Assembly (NCBI RefSeq): GCF_010448835.1 | Contig: NZ_CP048409.1 | Span: 3,823,501-3,887,500, forward strand | DNA from: Draconibacterium halophilum | Lineage (GTDB): Bacteria > Bacteroidota > Bacteroidia > Bacteroidales > Prolixibacteraceae | DNA: 64,000 nucleotides | Direction of reading: 5' to 3' | In this document: positions 36,577 to 44,640 of the stretch, in pieces | Numbering within the stretch: the first letter of the stretch is position 1 | How the letters are laid out: every line of letters begins with the position of its first letter | Notes under the pieces: model-generated | What the model was told of the DNA's origin: nothing | Databases searched by the model: none | Seen by the model: the letters and a program-made list of their open reading frames with translations, nothing else | Program-made: the position numbers and the translations under genes

Positions 36577-37293
36577 CTATCGTATAAGTGTTGGTAAACT
36601 TGGATCTTTCTCAAAATCAAAAGTAACCGGTACAACTGCAAGAGATGCAACGTCAACACCTTCTACTTTTGCAGGCTCCCATTTACCCGAAGTTGCTTTA
36701 ACTGCCGATACCGCCTGTCTTTCCAAATCTTTTAGGTACATATCCATTGAGGTTTCAATATTGGTGGATGTACTTGCATATGGAATATTTCCTTCTTCAT
36801 CCACAACAAATTGTACATATACGGTTCCTTCTACTCCCCAGTTTTTTGCCTTTTGTGGGTACTTCAGGTTATTCAATATCGTTCCGTCAAGATCACCGTC
36901 GTATTCAGCAGGTTGGTCAACCGAATAAAATACGCCGACCCTGTTCGCTTTATTTTTTAGCATATTCATGTTACTTTTCAAGTCAAACAGAACAACTTCT
37001 AACCTTTTTCTATCGATGACACTTTCCACTCCTGAAACAGTAACATCTTCCACTTCACCATCACTCATGGTGTAGGTATAAGCAAATGCCGGATAGTCTT
37101 TAACAATTTTGTGGATTTGTTTCATATAATCCATATCCTCATCCTGCATCTGTTCCATTTCAGCTACAGTTATCACTGTCATCTTTTGCGCATTTGCCGA
37201 AAACAAGGCCAGAGTAAATATCATAGTAAGTGCTATCGGTACTGCTTTAAAAAAATCTTTTTTTCTTCTTAATAATCTCATAATAATCTCCAT
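36577..37293 (-). CDS. Secreted protein with TonB C-terminal domain
   Basis: This 238-residue protein has a basic start, a hydrophobic signal (VPIALTMIFTLALFSANAQ) and a C-terminal TonB domain. The domain shows LKYPQKAKNWGVEGTVYVQF, VVDEEGNIPYAS and WEPAKVEGVDV near the end. Unlike classical TonB it lacks a proline-rich spacer, and the hydrophobic segment looks cleavable. It may be a periplasmic TonB-like protein rather than an energy transducer. A later start at MRLLRRKK is possible. Confidence 0.8.
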   Translation of the reverse strand: MEIIMRLLRRKKDFFKAVPIALTMIFTLALFSANAQKMTVITVAEMEQMQDEDMDYMKQIHKIVKDYPAFAYTYTMSDGEVEDVTVSGVESVIDRKRLEVVLFDLKSNMNMLKNKANRVGVFYSVDQPAEYDGDLDGTILNNLKYPQKAKNWGVEGTVYVQFVVDEEGNIPYASTSTNIETSMDMYLKDLERQAVSAVKATSGKWEPAKVEGVDVASLAVVPVTFDFEKDPSLPTLIR

Positions 37294-37577
37294 TTTTATT
37301 TATTAATTACAGTTAAATAATCCTACAATTACGATTACCAACTTACCCAAACAAGAACCATTAACAAGTTTCATATACCGCTAATAACACAGTGCCAAAA
37401 AATGTATGAAAATTTCCCAGGTTCCCCTTTTTCTTAAACCATAAGAATAAATATGGGTGGTTTTAATAGGCTATTGTAACCAGATAAACATTACCCAAAA
37501 TAAAGTTGTTTGAATCATAACTGATTTTTATTTCTCATGTTTACTATGATAAAGTGAGAATATGATGCCAGATTGCC

Positions 37578-37772
37578 TCATTCTCTTTTGAATATTAAAT
37601 GAATAAACCCGATAGATTTAATCTTGATTTTAGAATGGGTTAAATATTTTCGTCCTTTCCAATCTGTAGAAACAGTTTTAATTTCGTGCTTTTTCATAAG
37701 GGCTGAATCAGCTTTTAACACGCTTACAGGAGTATCGATTGCCGTTACAATAAGAATGTTACTTTGGCTCAA
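37578..37772 (-). CDS. Doubtful small hypothetical protein
   Basis: A 64-residue frame starting MSQSNILIVTAIDTPVSVLK has ordinary composition but no recognised family, no clear promoter and no neighbours. It may be a gene remnant or chance. Confidence 0.2.
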   Translation of the reverse strand: MSQSNILIVTAIDTPVSVLKADSALMKKHEIKTVSTDWKGRKYLTHSKIKIKSIGFIHLIFKRE

Positions 37773-38271
37773 GGTTCAAGTAATTGAGGTGAAATTTTTC
37801 AAGAAAGAACGAACCATTCAAAATGGATTAATCATTTTTTGCAAGTCAATTAAAACACAAAAACACAACCATTATTTGAGGAATTCTTCCATAAATCGTG
37901 GAATTTTTTCCTCAGCTCCATATGCCAATCTGCTGTTTTTTTACAACTAATAAACGATATGGTTTATTTCTGTATTCATACAAAAAAGAACATTTTAATT
38001 AAAGGAACAAATATGGTAATGGTTTGGCAAAGTATACATTTCTGATTTATTTTCATTTAATACTACTTGTTATCTAACAAATTTGTGCCAAAAATCAGGA
38101 GTATTAAAAGTTCATCTATTATTCCACGCATATGAACCGATAGGCGTGATAGCTCCAATTTGGCATTTACTTTATTCTTCTGATTAGCTGCTACTTATAA
38201 TAGAAAACAGTCATGAAAAATTAATGTTATCTTAAAACCACTTCTCAACAGATATTACTAAAAAAATCAAT

Positions 38272-38308
38272 AAAGTGTGGAAAATAAGCTCACAAATTGT
38301 GGAATCTC
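38272..38308 (+). promoter_or_regulatory. Tandem TGTGGAA motifs upstream of yceI
   Basis: AAGTGTGGAAAATAA and AAATTGTGGAATCTC lie 24 bp apart, about 240 bp before the YceI gene, in the same orientation as the gene. They belong to a motif class seen in several spacers of this half of the window. Confidence 0.35.
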
Positions 38309-38538
38309 ATCACTTTAGATTAGAATTTTAAAATTATACATTCAGATTCCCACAAACGTAATCATCTGTCTATCAATACATAATAAAAAACAACATATAG
38401 AAGTGTTTCAATGAGTTGAATGCGGCATATTGATTGATTTATTACTAATTGTTCGTTTGAATGAACGATTTGAAGAGCGTTTAAACGAACTGGAATGAAA
38501 CGGTTTGAAATTATTTAAAACTCAATAAATTATAAGTT

Positions 38539-39129
38539 ATGAAAACATTAACGTACCTTTTATTAGTAGTATTCAATTTATATGCAGCTAACCTAATGGC
38601 GCAGGAGACCAAATGGGTGGCCGATAAAGCCCATACAAAAATTAAATTTTCGGCAACTCATATGGCAATTTCCGATGTAGACGGTAAATTTTCCGATTAC
38701 AATGTAGAAGTTTTTGCTGACGGGCAAGATTTTGATGGAGCTAACGTAAAAGTGACTATTGATGCAAAAAGTATTGATACCGACAATTCAAAAAGAGACG
38801 AACATCTTCGTTCTGATGAGTTTTTAGGTGTGAGCCAATACCCTGAAATAAAATTTACCGGTAAATTAAAAGAAAATTCTATTGATGGTGAATATACGCT
38901 TGACGGTGTGTTAACCATCCGCGATGTTTCCAAAACAGCACAATTAAATGTTGTACACAAAGGAACAGTAGAAGCAATGGGAGCTGTACGTGCCGGCTTT
39001 AAAATTACCGGAACCATTGACCGGTTTGACTACAACGTAGACTGGAACAAAACGTTTACGAGCGGATTAGTAGTAGGTAAAAAAGTTGATATTGTTTGTG
39101 ATATTGAGCTGAATAAAGCCAAAGAATAG
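38539..39129 (+). CDS. YceI-family periplasmic protein
   Basis: This 196-residue protein has a signal peptide (ending NLMAQ) and a complete YceI lipocalin-like domain. Landmarks are WVADKAHTKIKFSATHMAIS, DGKFSDYNVEV, RDEHLRSDEFLGVSQYPEI and the final DIVCDIELN. YceI proteins bind isoprenoid-type lipids and are induced by stress in several bacteria. It stands alone between long spacers and has its own terminator. Confidence 0.95.
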   Translation: MKTLTYLLLVVFNLYAANLMAQETKWVADKAHTKIKFSATHMAISDVDGKFSDYNVEVFADGQDFDGANVKVTIDAKSIDTDNSKRDEHLRSDEFLGVSQYPEIKFTGKLKENSIDGEYTLDGVLTIRDVSKTAQLNVVHKGTVEAMGAVRAGFKITGTIDRFDYNVDWNKTFTSGLVVGKKVDIVCDIELNKAKE

Positions 39130-39563
39130 TGATAAGCTAGAACACATTCGTTATAAAATGGAAAGAGCTGTGGAAAAGGAACATTTCCCTGACATCAGCT
39201 CTTTTTTTATGTAAATACAATTGCCATTTAGCATTTCCAGTTACACCGTATGCTACTTTGCCGCCGACCTCAAAGGGAGAGAAGATCGATCGCCTTTGCC
39301 GGCTTTGATATTACTTATTAAATTAACTACAGGATATACAGCATCTGCCGGTGCACCTTGCGGAGGCTCCCCGGATGTAGATATTTTTCCCCAATTTCCC
39401 TTATTTTCTACAATAACTAAAATTAAATCGGATTAGTGAAAAACAGAAAGCCAGGCTGAAAGGGCTGTAAAAAATTGATTAATAGCCAATTCGTATTGTG
39501 TCGTATTTAAAAGGCATAACCCTTGTGTTATATTTTATATAACATTTTTAAAAGAAAAGCTCA
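39130..39563. other. Spacer between yceI and the universal stress gene
   Basis: After the terminator (39162-39208) a locally GC-richer stretch (about 39250-39390) may be a degraded insertion or gene remnant; I cannot name it. TATTGTGTCGTAT (39496-39508) loosely resembles the TGTGG motif class. Confidence 0.35.
39162..39208 (+). terminator. Intrinsic terminator of the YceI gene
   Basis: AAAGAGCTG and CAGCTCTTT pair, with a smaller inner GGAAA/TTTCC stem, followed by a T run. Confidence 0.85.
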
Positions 39564-40421
39564 ATGAAAACTTTATTAGCAATTGTAAACGCGCCAAAAG
39601 AATCAAAAGAATTTTTACGTTATGTGGCCGGGATGGCCGTTAACCTTGCCGCAGAAGTAAAAGTATTATATGTTCACACACCACCAAACTACCCATATGG
39701 ATTAGCAGCCTCTGTTGATGTAGCTTCATTGCAAGTTGAAGAAAATCTCAAAGAGTTAATTGAAGAAACAGACAGAATATTGGAAAAAGATATTGATGAA
39801 ATAACGAAGGAAATACAGAGTCCTGTTTTTACCGGATTTTCATCAGAAATCGGATTAACAACAACGGTTGCCAAAAAATTTGTTTCGGGCGAAAAGATAG
39901 ATATGGTATTACTGGAAGGTCAGCAAGATTATGGTTTTTGGATGCAATCTCCTACAAATTTAGATGTAATTTCAGTACTTGAATGTCCGGTTTGGATTAT
40001 TCCTAAAGGTGCAATATACCTGCCATTTTCAGAAATTGTATATGCTACCGATTATAATGAAGAAGATATAATAAACTTAAAAAAACTGATCAGCTTATTT
40101 CCTCATTTAGAACCAAACATTACTGCTTTGCATATTACCGATAGTGTTGATTTTGAGGAGCGGGTAAAAAAAGAAGGTTTTTTAGAAATGCTCCAGTCGA
40201 AAACCTCGTACAAAAATCTTACTGTTAAAACCGTACATAAAAGTAAAGACAAAGAAACAATTCAACTAGTAAACGATTTTGCACTCAGTAACAGAGCCGA
40301 TTTATTGGTAATGCTAAAAGAGAACAAGTCATTTCTCGAACGAATTTTTACGAAGAACCAAACCAAAGAAACGCTTAAAACAACTGACCTGCCGTTGTTG
40401 GTTTATCATGAAAAAGAATAG
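39564..40421 (+). CDS. Universal stress protein, tandem Usp domains
   Basis: This 285-residue protein has two Usp-like halves. The first begins MKTLLAIVNAPKESKEFLRY and includes VKVLYVHTPP; the second begins EIVYATDYNEEDIINLKKLI and ends PLLVYHEKE. The glycine-rich ATP motif (GxxGx9GS) is not evident in either half, so it may be a non-ATP-binding type. Such tandem Usps are common in Bacteroidota. It fits the surrounding stress-gene cluster and precedes rpiB by 152 bp. Confidence 0.88.
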   Translation: MKTLLAIVNAPKESKEFLRYVAGMAVNLAAEVKVLYVHTPPNYPYGLAASVDVASLQVEENLKELIEETDRILEKDIDEITKEIQSPVFTGFSSEIGLTTTVAKKFVSGEKIDMVLLEGQQDYGFWMQSPTNLDVISVLECPVWIIPKGAIYLPFSEIVYATDYNEEDIINLKKLISLFPHLEPNITALHITDSVDFEERVKKEGFLEMLQSKTSYKNLTVKTVHKSKDKETIQLVNDFALSNRADLLVMLKENKSFLERIFTKNQTKETLKTTDLPLLVYHEKE

Positions 40422-40573
40422 TTTTTGCATAAAATATTGCTACAGTATTCCTTGAGTGAACAGACAGAATTCCGGAATAAAGTTTACCTTCAACGACACT
40501 TGCAATATATATTGGAAATGATTGAAATTGCCTATTCAGTCCAACACGAAAAAAAAGGAAATCAGGAAAAAAC

Positions 40574-41053
40574 ATGAAAAAAGAAAATGTTCGCAAAAAA
40601 AGAGATGAGTTACGCATTGGAGTTGCTGCCGATCACGGTGGATACGAGTTGAAAGTTCAGTTGATTGCGGTTCTCACTTTTGCCGGTTATGTGGTTAAGG
40701 ACTTCGGTGCATCTGAATTGGTTGAAGGAGATGACTACCCCGATTTTGTAGTGCCATTGGCCCGAGCAGTTTCAGGAGGAGAGGTAGCACGTGGTTTGGC
40801 CATATGCGGTAGCGGCGTTGGAGCATGTGTTGCAGCTAATAAAGTTTCGGGTGTACGTGCAGCTTTAATCACTGATTCTTACTCTGCTCATCAGGGCGTT
40901 GAAGATGATGATATGAATGTTATGTGTTTGGGAGGCCGGGTTACCGGAACTGAGTTAGCCTGGGAATTGGTTCAATCATTCCTTAATGCTAAATTCAAAG
41001 CGGAGGAAAGATTTGCTCGTCGGCTTGCAAAAGTAAAAGCACTTGAAAAATAA
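40574..41053 (+). CDS. rpiB: Ribose-5-phosphate isomerase B (RpiB/LacAB family)
   Basis: This 159-residue protein has the RpiB landmarks RIGVAADHGGYELKVQL, YPDFVVPLA, AICGSGVGACVAANKVSG with the family's cysteine, and MNVMCLGGRVTG. It interconverts ribose-5-phosphate and ribulose-5-phosphate. That completes the non-oxidative pentose phosphate genes found at 58.9-64 kb. Related sugar-phosphate isomerases (allose, galactose) share the fold, so the substrate is inferred from context. Confidence 0.88.
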   Translation: MKKENVRKKRDELRIGVAADHGGYELKVQLIAVLTFAGYVVKDFGASELVEGDDYPDFVVPLARAVSGGEVARGLAICGSGVGACVAANKVSGVRAALITDSYSAHQGVEDDDMNVMCLGGRVTGTELAWELVQSFLNAKFKAEERFARRLAKVKALEK

Positions 41054-41419
41054 AACACGATGCATTGAAAATACATAGTTTTAAAAATCGAATAAAATTT
41101 GATTTTTAAAATACTAATTGCCCATAAGTCCGAAGCTAAAGTTGGAAGAAAGAGGCATCTATCTTCATTTTTAACTTCGCACTTTAAACGTAAAACTTCT
41201 GAGAATAAATGCTATTTGTAGAAACTAAAGTAGCTGCAATAAAATTGAAAGGATTTAACCATTAACTGAAAAATAAACTTCAGAAAAAAGACTAATGCTT
41301 AAGAAAGGTCTATTGCTTTTCCTTTTTGCTCCTGGTCAAACGCGCATCTAACTCATAATTGAAAGCACCTAAAAATAGTACTTAAACTTCAGTACATTTG
41401 CAATTAACACTTCCATTAT
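41054..41419. other. Spacer between rpiB and the ferredoxin gene
   Basis: AT-rich; I see no gene, repeat or convincing terminator. Confidence 0.4.
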
Positions 41420-41623
41420 TTACTCTTCCTCAATTTTTATAACCTGAGTTGGGCACGAATCAACAGCTTCTTTTATTTCATCTTCATTCGCTTCCAAATC
41501 GGCATCAGGTAGTACTACCATTTTTTCAGGTACTTCAAAAACATCGGGGGCAGCACTTGCGCACAAATCACATGCTATACATTCATCTTCGCTCTCATCG
41601 AGCCATACTTTTTTAATTGTCAT
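41420..41623 (-). CDS. Single-cluster [4Fe-4S]-type ferredoxin
   Basis: This 67-residue acidic protein has the ligand pattern CIACDLC followed by DSCPTQVIKIEEE, the arrangement of monocluster 4Fe-4S ferredoxins. It carries electrons in the cytoplasm; its partner is unknown. It follows the pterin dehydratase gene by 36 bp on the same strand. Confidence 0.9.
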   Translation of the reverse strand: MTIKKVWLDESEDECIACDLCASAAPDVFEVPEKMVVLPDADLEANEDEIKEAVDSCPTQVIKIEEE

Positions 41624-41659
41624 AATTCTTGTTTTTATTGTTAATGAGTAATGTTTCTC

Positions 41660-41983
41660 TTAAAGTTCATCAATTTTAGCAGCCAGAATGAAATCATTTT
41701 CTGACAATCCTCCTATTTTGTGCGTGCTCAGTTCCACATCCACCGAACTATAATGAATGCACATGTCCGGATGGTGATCTTCTTTGTCGGCTATTAATGC
41801 CACATTTTGAGCAAACGCCATACCCCGTTTAAAATTCTCAAACGGAAATTCCTTTCTAATTTTCTTATTGTCAATTACTTTCCAATCATCCCTTACATTT
41901 TCTTTAAACTGTTTAATCTCATCAGCTTTTAAAGGAGAAGTACCTTCTTTGCAAGGCACACAATGTTTTTCTTTTAAATCCAT
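41660..41983 (-). CDS. Pterin-4a-carbinolamine dehydratase
   Basis: I chose the ATG at 41983 (MDLKEKHCVPCKEG), giving 107 residues; an earlier start at 42007 adds eight. The family signature is clear: FAQNVALIADKEDHHPDMCI, with the catalytic histidines, and a final GGLSENDFILAAKID. It regenerates tetrahydrobiopterin after aromatic amino-acid hydroxylases, or serves in pterin metabolism more broadly. No hydroxylase gene is in the window. Three reverse-strand TGTGG motifs lie just upstream. Confidence 0.92.
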   Translation of the reverse strand: MDLKEKHCVPCKEGTSPLKADEIKQFKENVRDDWKVIDNKKIRKEFPFENFKRGMAFAQNVALIADKEDHHPDMCIHYSSVDVELSTHKIGGLSENDFILAAKIDEL

Positions 41984-42041
41984 CACAATCGTTATTATTT
42001 TTCTCATTCAGGAAAATACCTGATGTAAACATTACTGTAGA

Positions 42042-42140
42042 AAATAATATGCCACAACTTAATTCACTGGGAATAAGACAAGAAAGGATTTGTTATTGTG
42101 TATTTTTTCCACAATTGGTGAGACAATACCACAATTTTTT
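42042..42140 (-). promoter_or_regulatory. Three TGTGG-type motifs upstream of the pterin dehydratase gene
   Basis: On the reverse strand AATTGTGGTATTG, AATTGTGGAAAAAATA and AGTTGTGGCATATTAT occur within 100 bp, all pointing to the gene starting at 41983. This is the densest cluster of the motif in the window. Confidence 0.4.
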
Positions 42141-42218
42141 AATCCGAATTCATAAAAATCCTGTGTATATGGCTGAATACAATAATACAAGTGGTTACGA
42201 TGCCCCCAATATACATCG

Positions 42219-44381
42219 CTACCTTACATTCTTAAGCAAAACTAACGAGCGGGCCTGAACTTCATAAACACTTTGAATTAGTTTATTGGGGTCTGAATGA
42301 TCTTGCATTTCGGTATCAACCAGAACTTCCCATTCTGGATTCAACCCTTCGTGCGGCAGGGTAAACAACATTGGTTCCCAGTAGCTGTTTACCAATATCA
42401 ATAAAATTTCTTGTTGCAAACTGTTTCCATTTTCATCTATTTCTTTCATCAGTTCGCCATTAAGCAACATGCCCATCATCCGTATAAAACTAGTATCCCA
42501 TTCTTCCTGGCTCATGTCAATTCCATCGGTATTTAACCATCGGATATCGTTTACACCTTCGCCCTGAATTTGTCGGTTTTTAAAATACCTGCGAGGATGA
42601 AGAATCGGGTGCTCGTTTCTTATAGCAACTATCTTTTTTGTGAATTCAAACAGATTTTTTTGTTCCTCTGTCCAGTCCCAATTCATCCAGGCAATTTCGT
42701 TGTCTTGACAATAAGCGTTATTATTTCCGTTTTGGGTGCGGCCGTATTCATCGCCATGACTAATCATTGGGACTCCCTGACTTAGTAAAAGTGTACTTAA
42801 AAAGTTCCTTTTTCGTTTTTCCCGAAGTTTTAAAATATCGGGGTCATCTGTAGCGCCTTCCACACCACTGTTCCAGCTAATGTTATGGTCTTCGCCATCG
42901 TTGTTGTCTTCCAGGTTGTTTTCGTTATATTTTTGGTTGTAACTTACCAGATCGTTCAGGGTAAACCCATCGTGGGCTGTAATAAAATTAATGCTCGACG
43001 ATGGAAGTTTTCCGTTGTCTTGATACAGATCGCTACTTCCACTTAAGCGGTAGGCCAGTTCGCTCACCTGACTTTCATCTCCACGCCAGAATTTACGCAC
43101 CGAATCTCTGAATTTTCCATTCCACTCGGCCCACAATACCGGAAAGTTTCCTACCTGATATCCTCCTTCTCCCAGATCCCATGGTTCGGCAATCAGCTTC
43201 ATTTGCGAAATGGTTGGATCCTGATGAATGGTGTCCAAAAAAGTGGAAAGTTTTCCCACATCATACAATCCTCTTGCCAGTGTGGAAGCCAGGTCAAACC
43301 TGAATCCGTCGACCTGCATTTCGGTGGCCCAGTAACGCAGGCTGTCCATTACCAACTGCAAAGTACGACTACTAAGCATGTTTAATGTGTTTCCGGTACC
43401 AGTATAATCGGTATAATAAAGCGGCTTTTTTTGTTCAATACGGTAGTAATGGTGGTTGTCGATACCGCGAAAAGCCAATGTTGGCCCCAGGTGGTTCCCT
43501 TCCGCCGAATGGTTATAAACCACATCGAGAATGACTTCGATACCTTCGCGGTGATATGCTTTTACCATTTCCTTAAACTCGTTAACCTGATTGCCGTTTT
43601 GTCCCGAGGCACTGTATTCGGCATGTGGGGCAAAGTACCCGATTGAATTATAGCCCCAATAATTATGCAGTCCTTTATCCAAAAGGAATTTGTTGTGGGT
43701 GAAATGATGAATTGGCATCAGTTCAATTGCCGTGATGCCAAGCTCCTTAAAATAGTTGATTATAAGCGGATTGGCTAATCCTTTATAGGTTCCTCGCTCT
43801 TCTTCCGGAATACCCGGATGTGTTGCGGTAAATCCTTTTACGCTAAGCTCGTAAATAATGGAATTGTGCATTGGGATATCCGGTTTTTTTACACCTTCCC
43901 AGTTAAACTGCGTATCAATAACAACAGACTTGTTGAGTTCTGAGGCACTGTCGGTACTATTTTTTTTATAGACTGTTTTTTTGCTTTCATTTTTTAAATT
44001 GTAATCAAACATACTTTCCTTTACCTCAATCCTTCCGCAAATAGCTTTTGCATAAGGATCAATTAACAGCTTTTGTGGGTTAAAACGAAAACCTTTTTTA
44101 GGCTGATATCGACCAAATACGCGGTATCCGTATAATTGTCCTGGCTTTATTTCAGGAAGATAGGCGTGCCATACATAATCGGTTACTTCCGTAAAATCAA
44201 CTTGTGTATATTCATGTGGATCATCGGGGTGGTGAAACAAACATAATCGAACTCCTGTTGCATTTTCACTAAAAAGCGCAAAGTTTACGCCCTTTCCATC
44301 GTATGTTGTTCCCAATGGGTAGGGTTTACCCGGTAATACTTTCATTTCATTATTGGTTTTTCTGTCGTTTGATATATCCAT
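42219..44381 (-). CDS. glgX: Glycogen debranching enzyme (GlgX/TreX, GH13)
   Basis: This 720-residue enzyme has an N-terminal CBM48 domain (about 15-150, GKPYPLGTTYDGKGVNFALF) and a GH13_11 barrel. The catalytic segments are VDGFRFDLAS (nucleophile Asp), KLIAEPWDLG (acid Glu) and ITAHDGFTLND (stabilising Asp). It cuts alpha-1,6 branches in glycogen to release malto-oligosaccharides, the substrates of TreY. It is divergent from the treZ operon with 259 bp between, and transcribed opposite to its partners. Confidence 0.94.
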   Translation of the reverse strand: MDISNDRKTNNEMKVLPGKPYPLGTTYDGKGVNFALFSENATGVRLCLFHHPDDPHEYTQVDFTEVTDYVWHAYLPEIKPGQLYGYRVFGRYQPKKGFRFNPQKLLIDPYAKAICGRIEVKESMFDYNLKNESKKTVYKKNSTDSASELNKSVVIDTQFNWEGVKKPDIPMHNSIIYELSVKGFTATHPGIPEEERGTYKGLANPLIINYFKELGITAIELMPIHHFTHNKFLLDKGLHNYWGYNSIGYFAPHAEYSASGQNGNQVNEFKEMVKAYHREGIEVILDVVYNHSAEGNHLGPTLAFRGIDNHHYYRIEQKKPLYYTDYTGTGNTLNMLSSRTLQLVMDSLRYWATEMQVDGFRFDLASTLARGLYDVGKLSTFLDTIHQDPTISQMKLIAEPWDLGEGGYQVGNFPVLWAEWNGKFRDSVRKFWRGDESQVSELAYRLSGSSDLYQDNGKLPSSSINFITAHDGFTLNDLVSYNQKYNENNLEDNNDGEDHNISWNSGVEGATDDPDILKLREKRKRNFLSTLLLSQGVPMISHGDEYGRTQNGNNNAYCQDNEIAWMNWDWTEEQKNLFEFTKKIVAIRNEHPILHPRRYFKNRQIQGEGVNDIRWLNTDGIDMSQEEWDTSFIRMMGMLLNGELMKEIDENGNSLQQEILLILVNSYWEPMLFTLPHEGLNPEWEVLVDTEMQDHSDPNKLIQSVYEVQARSLVLLKNVR

Positions 44382-44410
44382 AAATAGTTAATTTTTTTCG
44401 ATTTTCTGTA

Positions 44411-44460
44411 AATCCACGAATGATAAAACTCTTCAAAAGATAAATATTATGCCACATATG
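44411..44460 (-). promoter_or_regulatory. Pair of GTGG motifs upstream of glgX
   Basis: On the reverse strand ATATGTGGCATAATAT and, 24 bp further on, ATTCGTGGATTT precede the glgX start. Orientation and spacing resemble the pair before yceI. Confidence 0.4.
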
Positions 44461-44560
44461 CGGGCTGATAATATTTATAAACGCTAGCTCCCCATTAAAC
44501 ATCAAGAACCAATTACACAAAAAGAGTTATCACATCCAAAATGATTACCCGAGGGAAGTT

Positions 44561-44576
44561 TGGCAAAAACCTTGCA
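44561..44576 (+). promoter_or_regulatory. Sigma-54-type promoter of the treZ operon
   Basis: TGGCAAAAACCTTGCA matches the -24 (TGGCA) and -12 (TTGCA) elements, with exactly 10 nt between the GG and GC pairs. Transcription would start near 44587, about 54 nt before the treZ ATG. The site is unusual because nothing else in the window carries it; use would need an activator encoded elsewhere. Confidence 0.7.
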
Positions 44577-44640
44577 ATTATAATTCAATTCAGGTTTACC
44601 AAATATTAAAGAGTTACCTGTAAAGTTTAAAATACAGATT

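Larger units (their letters stand above)
37294..38538. other. Long AT-rich spacer before the YceI gene
   Basis: It is 1.2 kb with no confident gene. A reverse 64-residue frame (37578-37772) is of doubtful reality. Motifs of the TGTGGAAT type occur at 37893-37906, 38272-38284 and 38296-38306. Just before yceI, CGTTTGAA, CGATTTGAA and CGGTTTGAA (38454-38508) recur as near-direct repeats, with GTTCGTTT/AAACGAAC as an inverted pair. Confidence 0.45.

Noticed and set aside
39221..39436. A 71-residue forward frame after the yceI terminator
   Set aside because: It has no recognisable domain or promoter and an odd composition; more likely chance or a remnant.
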